A stretch of 64,000 nt of DNA, from the NCBI RefSeq assembly GCF_963678635.1, contig NC_087067.1, positions 45,017,629 to 45,081,628 on the forward strand, read 5' to 3'. The notes under the pieces are model-generated. The model had not been told where the DNA came from. It worked only from the letters and a program-made list of their open reading frames with translations, and ran no database searches. This document shows positions 42,492 to 52,370 of this stretch, piece after piece; position 1 is the stretch's first letter; every line of letters begins with the position of its first letter. Source of the DNA: Symsagittifera roscoffensis. Taxonomy: Eukaryota > Xenacoelomorpha > Acoela > Convolutidae. Both the position numbers and the translations under genes were made by a program.

Positions 42492-45320
42492 ATGAGGAAG
42501 GCCAAGATTATGGTAGTAGCGAATTCAGAGTTCGTGTACACTTCCAAGTCTTTGTTTTGGCCGGACGTCATAATGTTGGCAGCGGTCGACCTGGACCTAC
42601 TACAATCAGTATCTTTGGCTATAGGGGTACAAAGGCAGACGGACATGAATCCAATTACAATTGTGTTTGCTGGCATCAATGACCATCTACACAGTAGAGG
42701 TTTCCTGAGCAGACTCAGAGATCCTACAACAGCAGAGAACGCTGTATGGCCAGCGATAAAAGACATCCTTGAGTCGATGGGTGAAGTGGTGGATGCAACG
42801 AAGGAGGGGTCATTCAATAAAGTGGCATTGAGAGTAGTATTTGCGTTGTCTCCGGGATATGCACATCTCCCGGATGGACTGAAATTCGTGTATGCAATTG
42901 TGGCCTTACTCTCGGAAGGAAAATATGATGTGATCATATCAGCCCCGAATCCCATGATAGAAATGGAGAACCTGAGGCCACTTAAGGCTGAACTGCCTGC
43001 AGTATGGTCAGATATCTCAAACGCGATGAGAGGATTCAAGGACCACGCGCTACACATGTTAGTGTTGGACGAAGTGCTGGGGTTGGAACTGTCCAATTTC
43101 AGTCGACAACTCAAACTGAAACCGGGAAATGACGACGACCATCGAGTGATCACGGCAATGTCCAACGACTTATGGTTCCGAGCAATGGAAGTGGCAAGTG
43201 AAGACACCAGAAGAAAAAATTCACTAGAGACGAGAGCTCATCTGGAGTCGATGGTTCTGAGAACCAAGCCGGAAGCCAACCAGTGGCTACACCTGAACCC
43301 TAGAGTAGCGGCATTGGGTGCAGATGCTTTTCAGCAAGGCCCCGTAATGATCACGAAGATACATGCCTACTTGTTGAAGGAGGTGAACCTGGCGGAAAAT
43401 GCCGGAGAAAAGACCGCTGAGTTTGTGATCAGAATGTGTCAGATTACTCTGGAAACCTTCTGGACCCAGGAAGTGAAAGGACAGGAGGGCTTTGAAAGGA
43501 CAGACAGCATGCTAGAAGAGTTGGGAGCCGGATGGACTGCGTCCTTCTTGGCAAAAGTTTACCCGAAAGTCTCGCACTATTTGATAAAGGAATTCCTCCA
43601 AGCAGTAGTGAGAGTATCGATAGTGGAACTAATAGCCTTGTTCGTGACATTCGGAGCGGAGAGTTTCGTGAAAGGACCGGCGAAAATGTTCACCGATGGA
43701 ATACAGAACCTGCGGCTAGATGGACTTCTGACATTGATCGCAATTACCCACGGAAACTTGGGAGAAGTAATGAAACTGGCACGTTGTCCAGAGCAGATGA
43801 AAGAGAGAGTGAGGAACTTGGATATGAAGAAATCCACGGACTCGTGGAACAAGATAAGAGACCTGAGACACACTCTTATCCAATATCTCTTACAGCAAAA
43901 TCGCTTTGGAACGGGAGAAGACGAGACGATTGAAAGAGAGGAAGATGTTAGACGACATGTTGGAGGCATGCCGCTATTAACGGATCTGAGCTTGGCTATG
44001 AGAAACGATCCCTTGGCGCTGATCAGAGGAGTCACGGAGTTCGTGACAGTGATCGATGGACCAGCAGTCACGTTTGCGTTCCCTGACGTTAAAGTGGAAG
44101 CATATAGGAGGTCGGTGCTGCACCTGAACCTCATATTGGCAGTGGACGGTAGTACACTGAACTGGTGTGAGCAGAACGCATTGCGGGAGCTCATGAGTGA
44201 AGATCTGTTATTTGCGAAAATATCGGAGCCAGAGATGACAGTCATCAATTTTGACGATTACTTCCGTGACCGCATGGGAGAAGTAGAAAGAGGACACATC
44301 GAGGTGTTTCCAAAGCTTTCGAATCTGAGACCCTATGACAAAACGAATGGTAAAATAACCAGAGTACCTCGTCTTTCTGCAGCATATCACAAAGTGAGAG
44401 AAGAGACGAAGGACTGGGGCGATTACAAGAAGCTACCGGAGGCAATCCCTGAATTCCCTCTGATAAGAAGGATGTTGCTCGGAGCAGTCTCCGTGGTACA
44501 GACTCCTAGATTGGGAGCATTCGAAGCCAATGAAAGGAGAGTAGGGAATTTCGTGGGAACGATGGATCCGTACTTCGTAGGGAGAAATGCCGCCGTGTTA
44601 CAGTACACACGATTTGCATACACGGATCAAGCGACGAGAAGGCGAATAAGCAACGCCGCGACTCCCAAGCCTGGAAGATTTGATGAGGAATGGAAGGAAT
44701 TAGGCTTAGCTCCGATGAGGATGAGAGGCAGGACCGAATTGCCTGAAGCCTCATTAATCCTGACCAGTGTGAAAAAGGAGATGAAAGTGGGAGGAATATT
44801 GCAGACGAGAACTTTCCTAGCACCCTTCGGCTGCGAAGAAATCAAAGTGGTCCATGGAGAAGAGGAAGATAAATCGGCCGGTACACTGCTCATACCGAAA
44901 TTCCAGGAAGAAGCCGACAATGACGAACAAGGAACATCGAGCCCGAACAAAGATAAGCCAGAAGGAAATGACGGACAGGGTGGAAGTCGTCAAACCGAAG
45001 AACCCATGCAACTAGATCAAGCTGGTGGGGAAGACGACAGAGCATCAACAGGAGGAACATCCAGCCTGGATTTCAATATCTTTAGTGATCTTGAGAACAA
45101 TGCAGATACGTTGGAAACGACTGAGCCAGCGGATGACGGCATCTCGACACTGGAGCCTCCGTCAGCCTTTATGGAAATGAAACGGAATTTGCCGGAGAGC
45201 AGCTCTCCTGGCAATTCAAGAAATAACGACCAGAGAATCCTCATGGAATCACCTCGGAGGAGAAGAATAGAGGCCTCAGCCAGAGTACCTTTCTTGGGAA
45301 CGCTGCCCGAAGAAGAATAG
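42492..45320 (+). CDS. ORF3 central region, 942-aa open segment, unknown function
   Basis: Longest open frame of the element, same frame as the preceding segments. It begins AKIMVVANSEFVYTSKSLFWP and soon has ITIVFAGINDHLHSRGFL. The GxND in a strand-then-loop context resembles block III of SGNH hydrolases, so this may be a second, degenerate SGNH-like module (inference). A long, mostly helical part follows (residues 230-500, for example AVVRVSIVELIALFVTFGAE), then a basic region and, from about residue 800, an acidic low-complexity linker. The second element is collinear from 57800 down to about 55478. No signal peptide, no clear membrane span, so not an obvious envelope protein. Ends TAG 45318. 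Confidence 0.65.
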   Translation: MRKAKIMVVANSEFVYTSKSLFWPDVIMLAAVDLDLLQSVSLAIGVQRQTDMNPITIVFAGINDHLHSRGFLSRLRDPTTAENAVWPAIKDILESMGEVVDATKEGSFNKVALRVVFALSPGYAHLPDGLKFVYAIVALLSEGKYDVIISAPNPMIEMENLRPLKAELPAVWSDISNAMRGFKDHALHMLVLDEVLGLELSNFSRQLKLKPGNDDDHRVITAMSNDLWFRAMEVASEDTRRKNSLETRAHLESMVLRTKPEANQWLHLNPRVAALGADAFQQGPVMITKIHAYLLKEVNLAENAGEKTAEFVIRMCQITLETFWTQEVKGQEGFERTDSMLEELGAGWTASFLAKVYPKVSHYLIKEFLQAVVRVSIVELIALFVTFGAESFVKGPAKMFTDGIQNLRLDGLLTLIAITHGNLGEVMKLARCPEQMKERVRNLDMKKSTDSWNKIRDLRHTLIQYLLQQNRFGTGEDETIEREEDVRRHVGGMPLLTDLSLAMRNDPLALIRGVTEFVTVIDGPAVTFAFPDVKVEAYRRSVLHLNLILAVDGSTLNWCEQNALRELMSEDLLFAKISEPEMTVINFDDYFRDRMGEVERGHIEVFPKLSNLRPYDKTNGKITRVPRLSAAYHKVREETKDWGDYKKLPEAIPEFPLIRRMLLGAVSVVQTPRLGAFEANERRVGNFVGTMDPYFVGRNAAVLQYTRFAYTDQATRRRISNAATPKPGRFDEEWKELGLAPMRMRGRTELPEASLILTSVKKEMKVGGILQTRTFLAPFGCEEIKVVHGEEEDKSAGTLLIPKFQEEADNDEQGTSSPNKDKPEGNDGQGGSRQTEEPMQLDQAGGEDDRASTGGTSSLDFNIFSDLENNADTLETTEPADDGISTLEPPSAFMEMKRNLPESSSPGNSRNNDQRILMESPRRRRIEASARVPFLGTLPEEE

Positions 45321-45398
45321 GAAGTACATCACCGAGACCACGAGAGTAGGACGGGATGCAAGCTGGACAGAGTGGCGTTTATGGAATAAGTCTGGACC

Positions 45399-46970
45399 GT
45401 GGTTCAAAGCTATGGGACCCAGTCTATTCTAAAAACGGGTCTCAACCAACCCTTGATGAGAGAAGTGCTTGACAAGCTTGATGAGTGTGAAGGGAGACTG
45501 AGTGAGTTGTTGATCGACTCAGCCACTGATGAGAGCGAAGCGAATTCTCCCATCAAGATGACACCGCAGGACGATGAAGGAGAGGTGGTGTATCTGTCAA
45601 GAACCAGGAGAGGCACGATAAGATCAAAAATAGTGATTGATAAAATCAATGCGATGAAAATGAAGTTAGGCAGCAGAGTGATGCCGAGGAGAGTTGGAAA
45701 GACGAAGGTGGATTCAGAAATATCGATGAAAGCTGGTAACTCAGCGAAAAGGAAACGAGTTGAGGAGGTCATGGATTTGGGGCAAGGTGATTATCAATTG
45801 TCTGGCACAGATAGAATATTAACTGATATAGCGATGGTGCCACCCATTCTCATGGCGGGGATAAAGTCAACCGGTTATAAATCCAAAAGGAGTGACCGCT
45901 CTCTGACTGGAGCAACCTTAGAAATGGAAATACTCAGCCAATGTGGAGAGAGCAAATTGAAAGACTTCAAGCCATCTCCCATGAATCATGGAAAGGGAAG
46001 TGTCGCAGGACAACTAACACCAGTGGAATACAACCGACTGACAGTGTCGGAGACTGTGTCGATAGATGAACCCACCGGTGGATACATGGAGATGTTGGAA
46101 TACCGAAACTCGGCTAGAGGGTATGTAATGGCCCTGGAAGACGAAAAAGCCATGGAGGGTTATCTGGAAACGATGTTGCAAGGCACCGCCCTCAAACAGA
46201 AGGCGTACGGGACTTTGGCGTCGTCTGACATACAGGCGGAAACGATCGAGCAGTTAGTGAGCCTTCCATGGAAAGCAGTAGTGTTGAGGTATTTCGAAGA
46301 AGAAATGAGGACTACGCCAAGAATACATGCTCTCGTGGCAGTACCTTACGTAAGAACAGAGTTACAACTCAGGTTCGCCTGGTGCATGATGGGACTGACT
46401 CGCGAAGAATATGATTCAGAAGAAAGGAAGAGATCAAAAGAGGAAAAGGTTTTCCTTATGACGAACCTGAGGGATCTGATAGTCCAAGAGGGAGCAGCAG
46501 TAGCGTATGCGAAGCGGAGAGACGCTCTCTGTTTCATTCGATTCCTGATAGAGCAGATTTCAGTACCTGCATTAAACACTTGTGTTAAAATGTTGAGGGA
46601 AGGCGATGAGCGAACGAAAGCCTTATTCTTGCTAGCACTGCTGGATATGCAGCAAAGTAAACCGATGAGGGTGAACATGAAAGAACCTGAGGAGTTGGAA
46701 CCCATGAAAAAGATAGACGAAATCAGGAGGTTCTCAAACAAGGAGCTGAGACTCACTAAAGAATCTATGGGAGCATTGCCGAAATCCAGTGAATACTGTG
46801 GACCGATCAAGAAGAAATTGTATGGCTACGTATCCGGGATCATAGGGATCGCGTACAATCCTTTCCTGAGTGAAGACATACGCGATTGCTTCTTCGATTA
46901 TGAGCAGGCGGTGTTGCTAAGATTCTGGACGTCCAGAATTGTAACGATTAAGAGCATTAACAATCCATAG
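45399..46970 (+). CDS. ORF3 C-terminal region I, 523-aa segment
   Basis: Same frame again, after stops at 45318 and 45387. The first 150 residues are a basic linker. The conserved core is helical: LPWKAVVLRYFEEEMRTTPR, YAKRRDALCFIRFLIEQIS, then YGYVSGIIGIAYNPFLSED. The second element has matching blocks (LLRDYFEEAMRTP, LARRKDATCFLRWIM, YVSGVMGIAYNPFLNSE at 53640-54200), showing constraint on this domain. I recognise no family. Ends TAG 46968, where the second element reads through. Confidence 0.6.
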   Translation: MVQSYGTQSILKTGLNQPLMREVLDKLDECEGRLSELLIDSATDESEANSPIKMTPQDDEGEVVYLSRTRRGTIRSKIVIDKINAMKMKLGSRVMPRRVGKTKVDSEISMKAGNSAKRKRVEEVMDLGQGDYQLSGTDRILTDIAMVPPILMAGIKSTGYKSKRSDRSLTGATLEMEILSQCGESKLKDFKPSPMNHGKGSVAGQLTPVEYNRLTVSETVSIDEPTGGYMEMLEYRNSARGYVMALEDEKAMEGYLETMLQGTALKQKAYGTLASSDIQAETIEQLVSLPWKAVVLRYFEEEMRTTPRIHALVAVPYVRTELQLRFAWCMMGLTREEYDSEERKRSKEEKVFLMTNLRDLIVQEGAAVAYAKRRDALCFIRFLIEQISVPALNTCVKMLREGDERTKALFLLALLDMQQSKPMRVNMKEPEELEPMKKIDEIRRFSNKELRLTKESMGALPKSSEYCGPIKKKLYGYVSGIIGIAYNPFLSEDIRDCFFDYEQAVLLRFWTSRIVTIKSINNP

Positions 46971-46976
46971 GCCAAA

Positions 46977-47288
46977 TTGGGACTGGTCTTGGAAGAAGAG
47001 GTGACTGCACCTTCAGTACCAAAATCCGACAAAAGAGTGGAGTTTGGGTTGGGATTCTCAGATGAATTACTGAGAACGAGCTTGATGACAGTGTGGGAAT
47101 TGATGAGGCCATCATGGTGTCCTAGTCCCAACGCTGACTCAATATTACGGGCGACACAAGACGTGCAGAGGGAACTGAATGCAGACTGTAACCTGCGTGA
47201 CCTCAACATCATATATAATGTGATGATAACAGCCTCTAAGAGCAACGGAGAAGATAAAGTGGAGTTGCCTGGCTGGGGAACTTTTTGA
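46977..47288 (+). pseudogene. ORF3 C-terminal region II
   Basis: In-frame continuation with LGLVLEEEVTAPSVPKSDKR and ELMRPSWCPSPNADSI. The second element has ERPSLGLLLEATPKVISVPR and LLRPSWCPHPHASLIEEVTE. It ends at 47286 TGA inside TTTTTGATCTTTTTGA, the scar of a deletion: relative to the second element about 1.1 kb is missing here. Confidence 0.6.
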
Positions 47289-47301
47289 TCTTTTTGAGAC
47301 A

Positions 47302-47799
47302 ATGTGCAAAATTCTAAATATTCCGATGGAAGTGAAGAAGATATGGGCAAGGAAACGATTGATGCCATGGTTCAGAGCTAACATGACTGCATGGTTGTAC
47401 GAGTATGCGAAAAAGCATATGTCGAAGCACGGCAGGGTGTACAGTGAATATCAGCTGGACATTGGAGCAGGAGCTTTCAAGCGAGCTCTCGTGACTCATC
47501 GGAATGCAGTGACCACCGCTGTGATAAGAATTTCCAGGACGAGTGAACGTAGTGGAAAGGAGAAGGCAGAGATGCTGAAAGAAGATTTGGAGAGAAACGT
47601 GACGTTGTGTCTCCACAACAGCTTCTGCAGAAACAGAGAATCCAACATGGATCCCCTACCTTGCTGCAAACAGAGGGTAGAAGAGCAGAAGTGTTGGAGG
47701 ACGGCTTCCCGCAGCGTCAGGATAGCTAACGACGTGTTACAGGATACGGAGACTGAGAGTGCAGAGTCAGTATCACAGGAGGAAGAAATGGAACATTGA
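47302..47799 (+). CDS. ORF3 C-terminal end
   Basis: Resumes in another frame just after the deletion scar with LFETMCKILNIPMEVKKIW, then RLMPWFRANMTAWLYEYAKK and FKRALVTHRNAVTTAVIRIS. It aligns with LFETACKVFAIPMEV, WFRATLTSWLYMATKDHMKK and FKRPLLTHRNAITTGWKRV of the second element (51795-52130). The HRNA(V/I)TT block is the best conserved in the whole ORF3 tail. Acidic end; stop at 47797-47799, followed by the 3' untranslated part. Confidence 0.6.
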   Translation: MCKILNIPMEVKKIWARKRLMPWFRANMTAWLYEYAKKHMSKHGRVYSEYQLDIGAGAFKRALVTHRNAVTTAVIRISRTSERSGKEKAEMLKEDLERNVTLCLHNSFCRNRESNMDPLPCCKQRVEEQKCWRTASRSVRIANDVLQDTETESAESVSQEEEMEH

Positions 47800-47870
47800 C
47801 GGATGACCGAGAAACAAGATGAAAAAAGAGATGAAATTAGAAGAATTTAGAAGTTTTAGAACTTCTAAAC

Positions 47871-48128
47871 GACGAAAAAAGAAGAAAACAAAGGAGTGAT
47901 GAAGAAAAGTTAAAACTCAGAATTGTTTATGTGCGTGTGAAAAACTCAAGTGAGAAACCAAGCAACCAAGTTGTAATTGAAAACTGAAACATTAAGTTAA
48001 GACGAAAAAAGAAGAAAACAAAGGAGTGATGAAGAAAAGTTAAAACTCAGAATTGTTTATGTGTGTGAAAAACTCAAGTGAGAAACCAAGCAACCAAGTT
48101 GTAATTGAAAACTGAAACATTAAGTTGA
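47871..48128 (+). repeat. 130-bp tandem duplication in the 3' untranslated part
   Basis: The segment beginning GACGAAAAAAGAAGAAAAC (47871-48000) is repeated at 48001-48128. The only difference I see is a 2-nt loss (GTGCGTGTG versus GTGTGTG). Confidence 0.9.
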
Positions 48129-48734
48129 GTTTTGAAATTGTTGCATTTAAAAATTTGCATTTTGATTTTAGTTGAAGTGGCTTTAGAGACACTCACTTAC
48201 TATTTATTTAGGAAGGCTTAAGTGAAGGAGTATATTTAAATATTCCAGCCTGCATGACTGTTTTTAATCAGCTAGGAGAACTGATCACTTTGTGGTGACA
48301 TGGGAGGCTTGAGTAATCTCTCGAAGAGGGATATTGTTTCATTGTTCTTTCTAACCACAAAGTTTCTTAGTTTTAATATTCAGGACAATAACAAGCAAGA
48401 TTTCCGAAGGGAAGAAGCATAGTGGGATAATTTTAGCTTGTTGGTTGGCAGGACTGTCCTGCAAGCCAACACCTTTTAAATCTAAGAGAAAAAATTTTAA
48501 TCGGGACATTGACATTGGAAGTCAGAAAATAGGTTTTATCTTAAGTCATATCCTCAATGTGCAGATTAATGAGAGAATTTGAAAATTATAGTGATGTAGT
48601 ATGATGCCATTTATATTCTGCAGTGAGTCGATGTGACGTGGATAAAAGTAATTTCGTGCATTTTGTAAATTCTGTTCGATGACACTGTAACCATTTTACG
48701 AACATTGCGTGATTCAATGAGGACATTGACCGGA
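48129..48734 (+). other. 3' untranslated region of giant element
   Basis: AT-rich, no frame of note. Contains GTGGTGACATGGG and CCTGCAAGCCAAC-type stretches but no recognised signal. Confidence 0.5.
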
Positions 48735-48748
48735 CTGTCCGGGGAGTA
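48735..48748 (+). promoter_or_regulatory. Polypurine tract adjoining 3' LTR
   Basis: CTGTCCGGGGAG followed by TA directly abuts the LTR start TGTGAC. GGGGAG is a short purine run in the correct place for plus-strand priming. The same core TTGTCCGGGGAG occurs four more times within the element (36277, 36343, 36409, 38891). Confidence 0.55.
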
Positions 48749-49667
48749 TGTGACATTCGACCAGAATGTGAAAAATGCAATCTCTGCAGTTTCCAAAATT
48801 TTAGCAGCGAGCCTTCCGGATTGGTGATTATTGAGAATTAAGAACGTTATTGGAACGATTGACCAAACGGCGAGGGCTAGAATATTCTGGTATTTTAAAA
48901 TTTCAAAAATTCGAATTATGACGTCATATTTCTGAGAAACGTCAGAAACGGCCATTTTGGCTCAGACAAGAAAGAAAAACAGAACAACAGTAGCTGCGCT
49001 AACAACAACTACGAAATCGAGATTGGAAAACGACAACGAGTTACAGAGTAACAGAGAACACTCCGAGTTGCAACTATTGTGCCGCTACAATAGTTGCAAG
49101 GCCGTTGCGAACAACGGTGAAGGGTGAAAGACGGCCTTCCGGATTAAGAAGAAATCAGGATTAACAAGCTTGATCCAGCGGATTCATCAATCCGGAAGGG
49201 TAAAGGAACTGAAACTTTTATCCTGTTACATAAACTTTTAGCTTCCTGTCATGTCCTGACTTGAATTTAATTAACATCTAGATTCGTTTTGATAAGTATG
49301 AGAAGCTAGGAGTTGGGGGAAAGGGTTGATCCATCTTCGATGGAGATGATGATTTTTATCTACTGAACAAAAACAATAGTAATATAATAAGTATTAGCCC
49401 TGTTTTTAGGAGTGACCTCGTGGTCTGGGGATACTGAGACCCAGCCATGAGCTCACTATTTCTGCATGTAATCTAGTTAATTTGAGTGTTTTGACCGAAG
49501 CCGAAAGCAGTAACGTTTTTGTCGACCCGATGTTAGAAAGACCACCGAAAAGTACTGGCTTGGTAGAGACGGTGAAAAGCATGCAAAGCTCTGTTTAGAC
49601 GTTGGCCAGTCGTCTTAAGACTTATTTTTGTCTTCCGTCGATATGTATCTTCCGGGCGAATGTTACA
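48749..49667 (+). repeat. 3' LTR of giant element
   Basis: 919 bp. Against the 5' LTR I count 16 substitutions and a 1-nt indel (about 1.8%). CRE-like site at 48919-48926, twin hairpins at 49068-49117. Antisense open frame 48611-48955 overlaps its start and is not a gene. Confidence 0.95.
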
Positions 49668-51557
49668 TAATCACTTGAGTTTGAAAAGGAGCAAATGATT
49701 AGCGCTGCCCTCTATTTAATTTTTTTTTTCGTAATCAGAAGGTCAAAAGTATCCTAGTATCCGAGGATACAGTCAGGAGTCACTTCATCACGTATTCCAG
49801 TCAAAATCCTTGGAAATTTCTAGATATGGAAGTGATAAAGATGCAAAGATGATAAGTGATGATGAACTTACAATTTAACTCGATACGTATTACGTTTCTT
49901 CAATCAGAACACGCAACTCGACTCGAGAAAATATAATATACAAATATAATTGTTTAAAAAAAATTTGTCGAAAGTTGTTTTGTCAATTATTGTTCCCAGT
50001 ACGCAAGCGAAGTTCGCAATCTGTACTACCAGGAAGATTCTCTGTTTTAAAAAAATGCCTGTTCTGGGTTCCTCAGTGCATATGCTTAGGTTCTTACAGA
50101 GCTTGCTCAAAAAAGTTCTGCGTTGTGGCCGGCCGCGCCCTGAACCTCAAAAGCTAGCGGTTAAAAAAGATACCCATCATCTATTAAGTCTTTATATTTC
50201 TCATTTTTTTGCTCTTGCGCTTCAGCGGCATCCGTACCAGGGTAATACATACCCTGCACTAATCCTACTAAGGGCTAAGGAGTATACTACCGTCACATCC
50301 TACAAGAGCTGCTATCCAACAGACAATGGAACAAGCGTCAAACCGTCTGGTCGCTTCGGATCGGTCCTGTAGAGGTGTCGTGGTTCTGAAAGAGAGAGAG
50401 AGAGTGTGTCAGTAGAAGATAAACTCTGCTTTATAAGGGCATTCAGATGAATGCCAAAAGAATTTCCCTGCACTTTTGAGGCAAGGAAGGTCATGCCAAC
50501 CATCTTCGGTAACGTCTCTTTCGCACATGCAGAATAGGCCCTATACCCATTGGCTCAAGAGTCAGGGACACCATCTCTCATGTTTTTCTACCTCAAAACG
50601 GTCGGAGCCAATTCGGTTCGCTTGCGACTTGAGACTAAAAACCCGTCACAGCTTAGAGGCCACTACCAAAATACCCCCCCCCCCCCCCCAACCCTAGAAA
50701 ATAAGAACGTCCCCATACTTAGGTCTCAAAATACCCAAAATACACGAACGCAGTTAAAAACAGGGTCGGAGCAATCCGCACACTTACTTTTTATTAGACA
50801 TTGGAACTTTGATCCATTTCAGATGGATCAACCTGAAACTCTCCTTACCTCAACATAACAATCATAAAACACACTCAAGAAAACTAATTTCAGAACTCAC
50901 ATGTCGGCACACTCGAGAATTAGAGGTAACTAAATTAGTGAGCAACTCGAGAATTAAGTATGATAACTTGAGAAGTTTAATACTAATTAATTTCAACAAG
51001 GGAAATAAGTTTTGACTCAAGAATTGAAGTTTTGGTCTGAACCATTGGGACACCCAGCTGTTCAATTAAATTTCAGCTGTTAAATTAAGCTAAATTAAAA
51101 AAACTAAATTTCCTCCCAAAATTACGTGGTTCGTATTGCTCAAAGTCAAACTTCCAAATATGACCGACTGGCACATACTCCCCGGACTCAAGATCGATGT
51201 CCTCATCGTGTGTTGCCGCCTGCCAGTGAGTCCCCAGAAAACCGAGTGTTGCTCAAGATACAGTGCCAGTTGTCATTTACAGAAGTTTGCAGCAGACTTA
51301 AGTTTATCTACATCCCAAAATTCACCACTATATAAAATTGTCACACTATCGCTGAACAGCAATCAAAATTTTCATACACCTGCACCCTAAATATCCGCTT
51401 TTGAAGCTTGTGATTAAAATTTCTTTTGTCCTATCCGATCAGGAAATTGTCATGCAACATTCTGATTTATATAATAACTATAGCATATTAATAACAATAT
51501 TTTGTTTCGTTAAAATTACTTTTTCGTGACCTCGGATTTCGTCCGAGTTCAGACTCG
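49668..51557. other. Spacer between the two elements, may hold the 3' LTR of element 2
   Basis: No coding region. Contains GAGAGAGAGAGA near 50391-50405, a C-run at 50672-50688, and several CTCGAGAATT / ACTCAAG words (50870-51020) like those in the second element. That hints that part of it is the LTR or untranslated region of that element. I cannot define LTR borders because the other LTR lies outside the window. Confidence 0.4.
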
Positions 51558-51558
51558 A

Positions 51559-51578
51559 GCCCCTTCCTTTCCCTCTCA
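51559..51578 (-). promoter_or_regulatory. Candidate polypurine tract of element 2
   Basis: On the minus strand an 18-nt uninterrupted purine run, GAGAGGGAAAGGAAGGGG, directly downstream of the last ORF3 coding segment. The position suits a PPT, but the adjoining LTR start cannot be confirmed. Confidence 0.35.
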
Positions 51579-51609
51579 AGACTCAAGAAACCCACATTGA
51601 GCTCCCTGC

Positions 51610-52370
51610 TCACTTCGTATTCCTAGCCTTCGAAGTGCTAGGACCTGATGAATTTGACACCGTGATCTGCCTTAGTAGCGCCTCCTCATCATCAGAGCTG
51701 ATCACAATTTCTTCCCATGCTCTCAATTGTTCGAAGGATTGCATCCACTCCTTCTGCTCTTGCAACCTCGCTGCCTGATTCGGTTTTGGCAGGCTCAATT
51801 GTGCAGGCTCAAGCTCACGTTCTTCGCCAAGTCCTCCTCCAGTATCGATTCTCTAGCTATAGTGTTGTCTCTAGATACCCTACCGACCCTTTTCCAACCT
51901 GTTGTGATCGCATTTCGATGGGTCAACAGAGGTCTCTTGAAGGCTTTCGGACCTATCTCCGCTAGTAACTGTCGATTTTCCTTTTGGTGTTTCTTCATGT
52001 GATCCTTCGTCGCCATGTACAACCAAGATGTCAACGTCGCTCGAAACCACGGAAAGAACCTTATGCGGCTCCATACGTGCCTGACTTCCATTGGTATGGC
52101 GAATACCTTGCATGCAGTCTCAAACAACTCAAGTCTCCTGCTGTAATCTATAGCATGTATCGTTTCCGCCGTAGGTGTCTTCGACTCCCTATACTTCGTT
52201 AAATTCTCTTCGATCCATCGTAACGCTAACATAGTACTTACTACCAAGATTGTCACCTTCTGCTGATGATCAGGTAACCCGATTGACCGAATTTGTTCTA
52301 CATCCCACACTAAGCAAAGTTTGAATGCTCCGGATGCCACACTGTCTGTGCCAGGCAATGGCATGGGCAC
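51610..52370 (-). pseudogene. Element 2 ORF3 C-terminal end
   Basis: Frame 52370-51795 contains LFETACKVFAIPMEV, WFRATLTSWLYMATKDHMKK and FKRPLLTHRNAITTG, collinear with 47302-47799. It runs into a stop, and a second frame (51798-51610) supplies a tail with EEIVISSDDEEALL. That is the hydrophobic-then-acidic pattern of a SUMO-interacting motif (inference). The upstream 80 residues of the first frame (VEQIRSIGLPDHQQKVTILV) are absent from element 1 because of its deletion. Confidence 0.6.

Larger units (their letters stand above)
26023..49667 (+). mobile_element. Giant Ty3/gypsy-type LTR retrotransposon, 23.6 kb, decayed
   Basis: Bounded by direct repeats of 918 and 919 bp that begin TGTGACATTC and end GAATGTTACA, a near-perfect terminal inverted repeat. 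Internal order: 3-kb leader, gag, pol with the Ty3/gypsy order protease-RT-RNase H-integrase, macrodomain ORF, then a very long third reading frame. Flanking ATAA (26019-26022 and 49667-49670) could be a 4-bp target duplication if the terminal A is shared. LTRs differ by 16 substitutions and one indel, counted by eye. Coding regions carry many stops and frameshifts, so this copy is not intact. Its coding part is visibly GC-richer than the AT-rich host DNA. The size is far above the usual 5-10 kb; plant Ogre and planarian Burro elements are known giants of comparable scale. Confidence 0.93.

Noticed and set aside
42476..43207. 243-aa minus-strand frame opposite ORF3
   Set aside because: Antisense of a long GC-richer coding region; Ser/Leu-rich shadow composition, no motif.
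39870..47799. ORF3 as an envelope glycoprotein
   Set aside because: No signal peptide, no clear transmembrane anchor, no Cys-rich ectodomain or furin-like site. Instead cytosolic enzyme-like and helical domains.
49950..50372. 140-aa plus-strand frame between the elements
   Set aside because: No recognisable domain, AT-rich mixed composition, and no splice or start context beyond chance.
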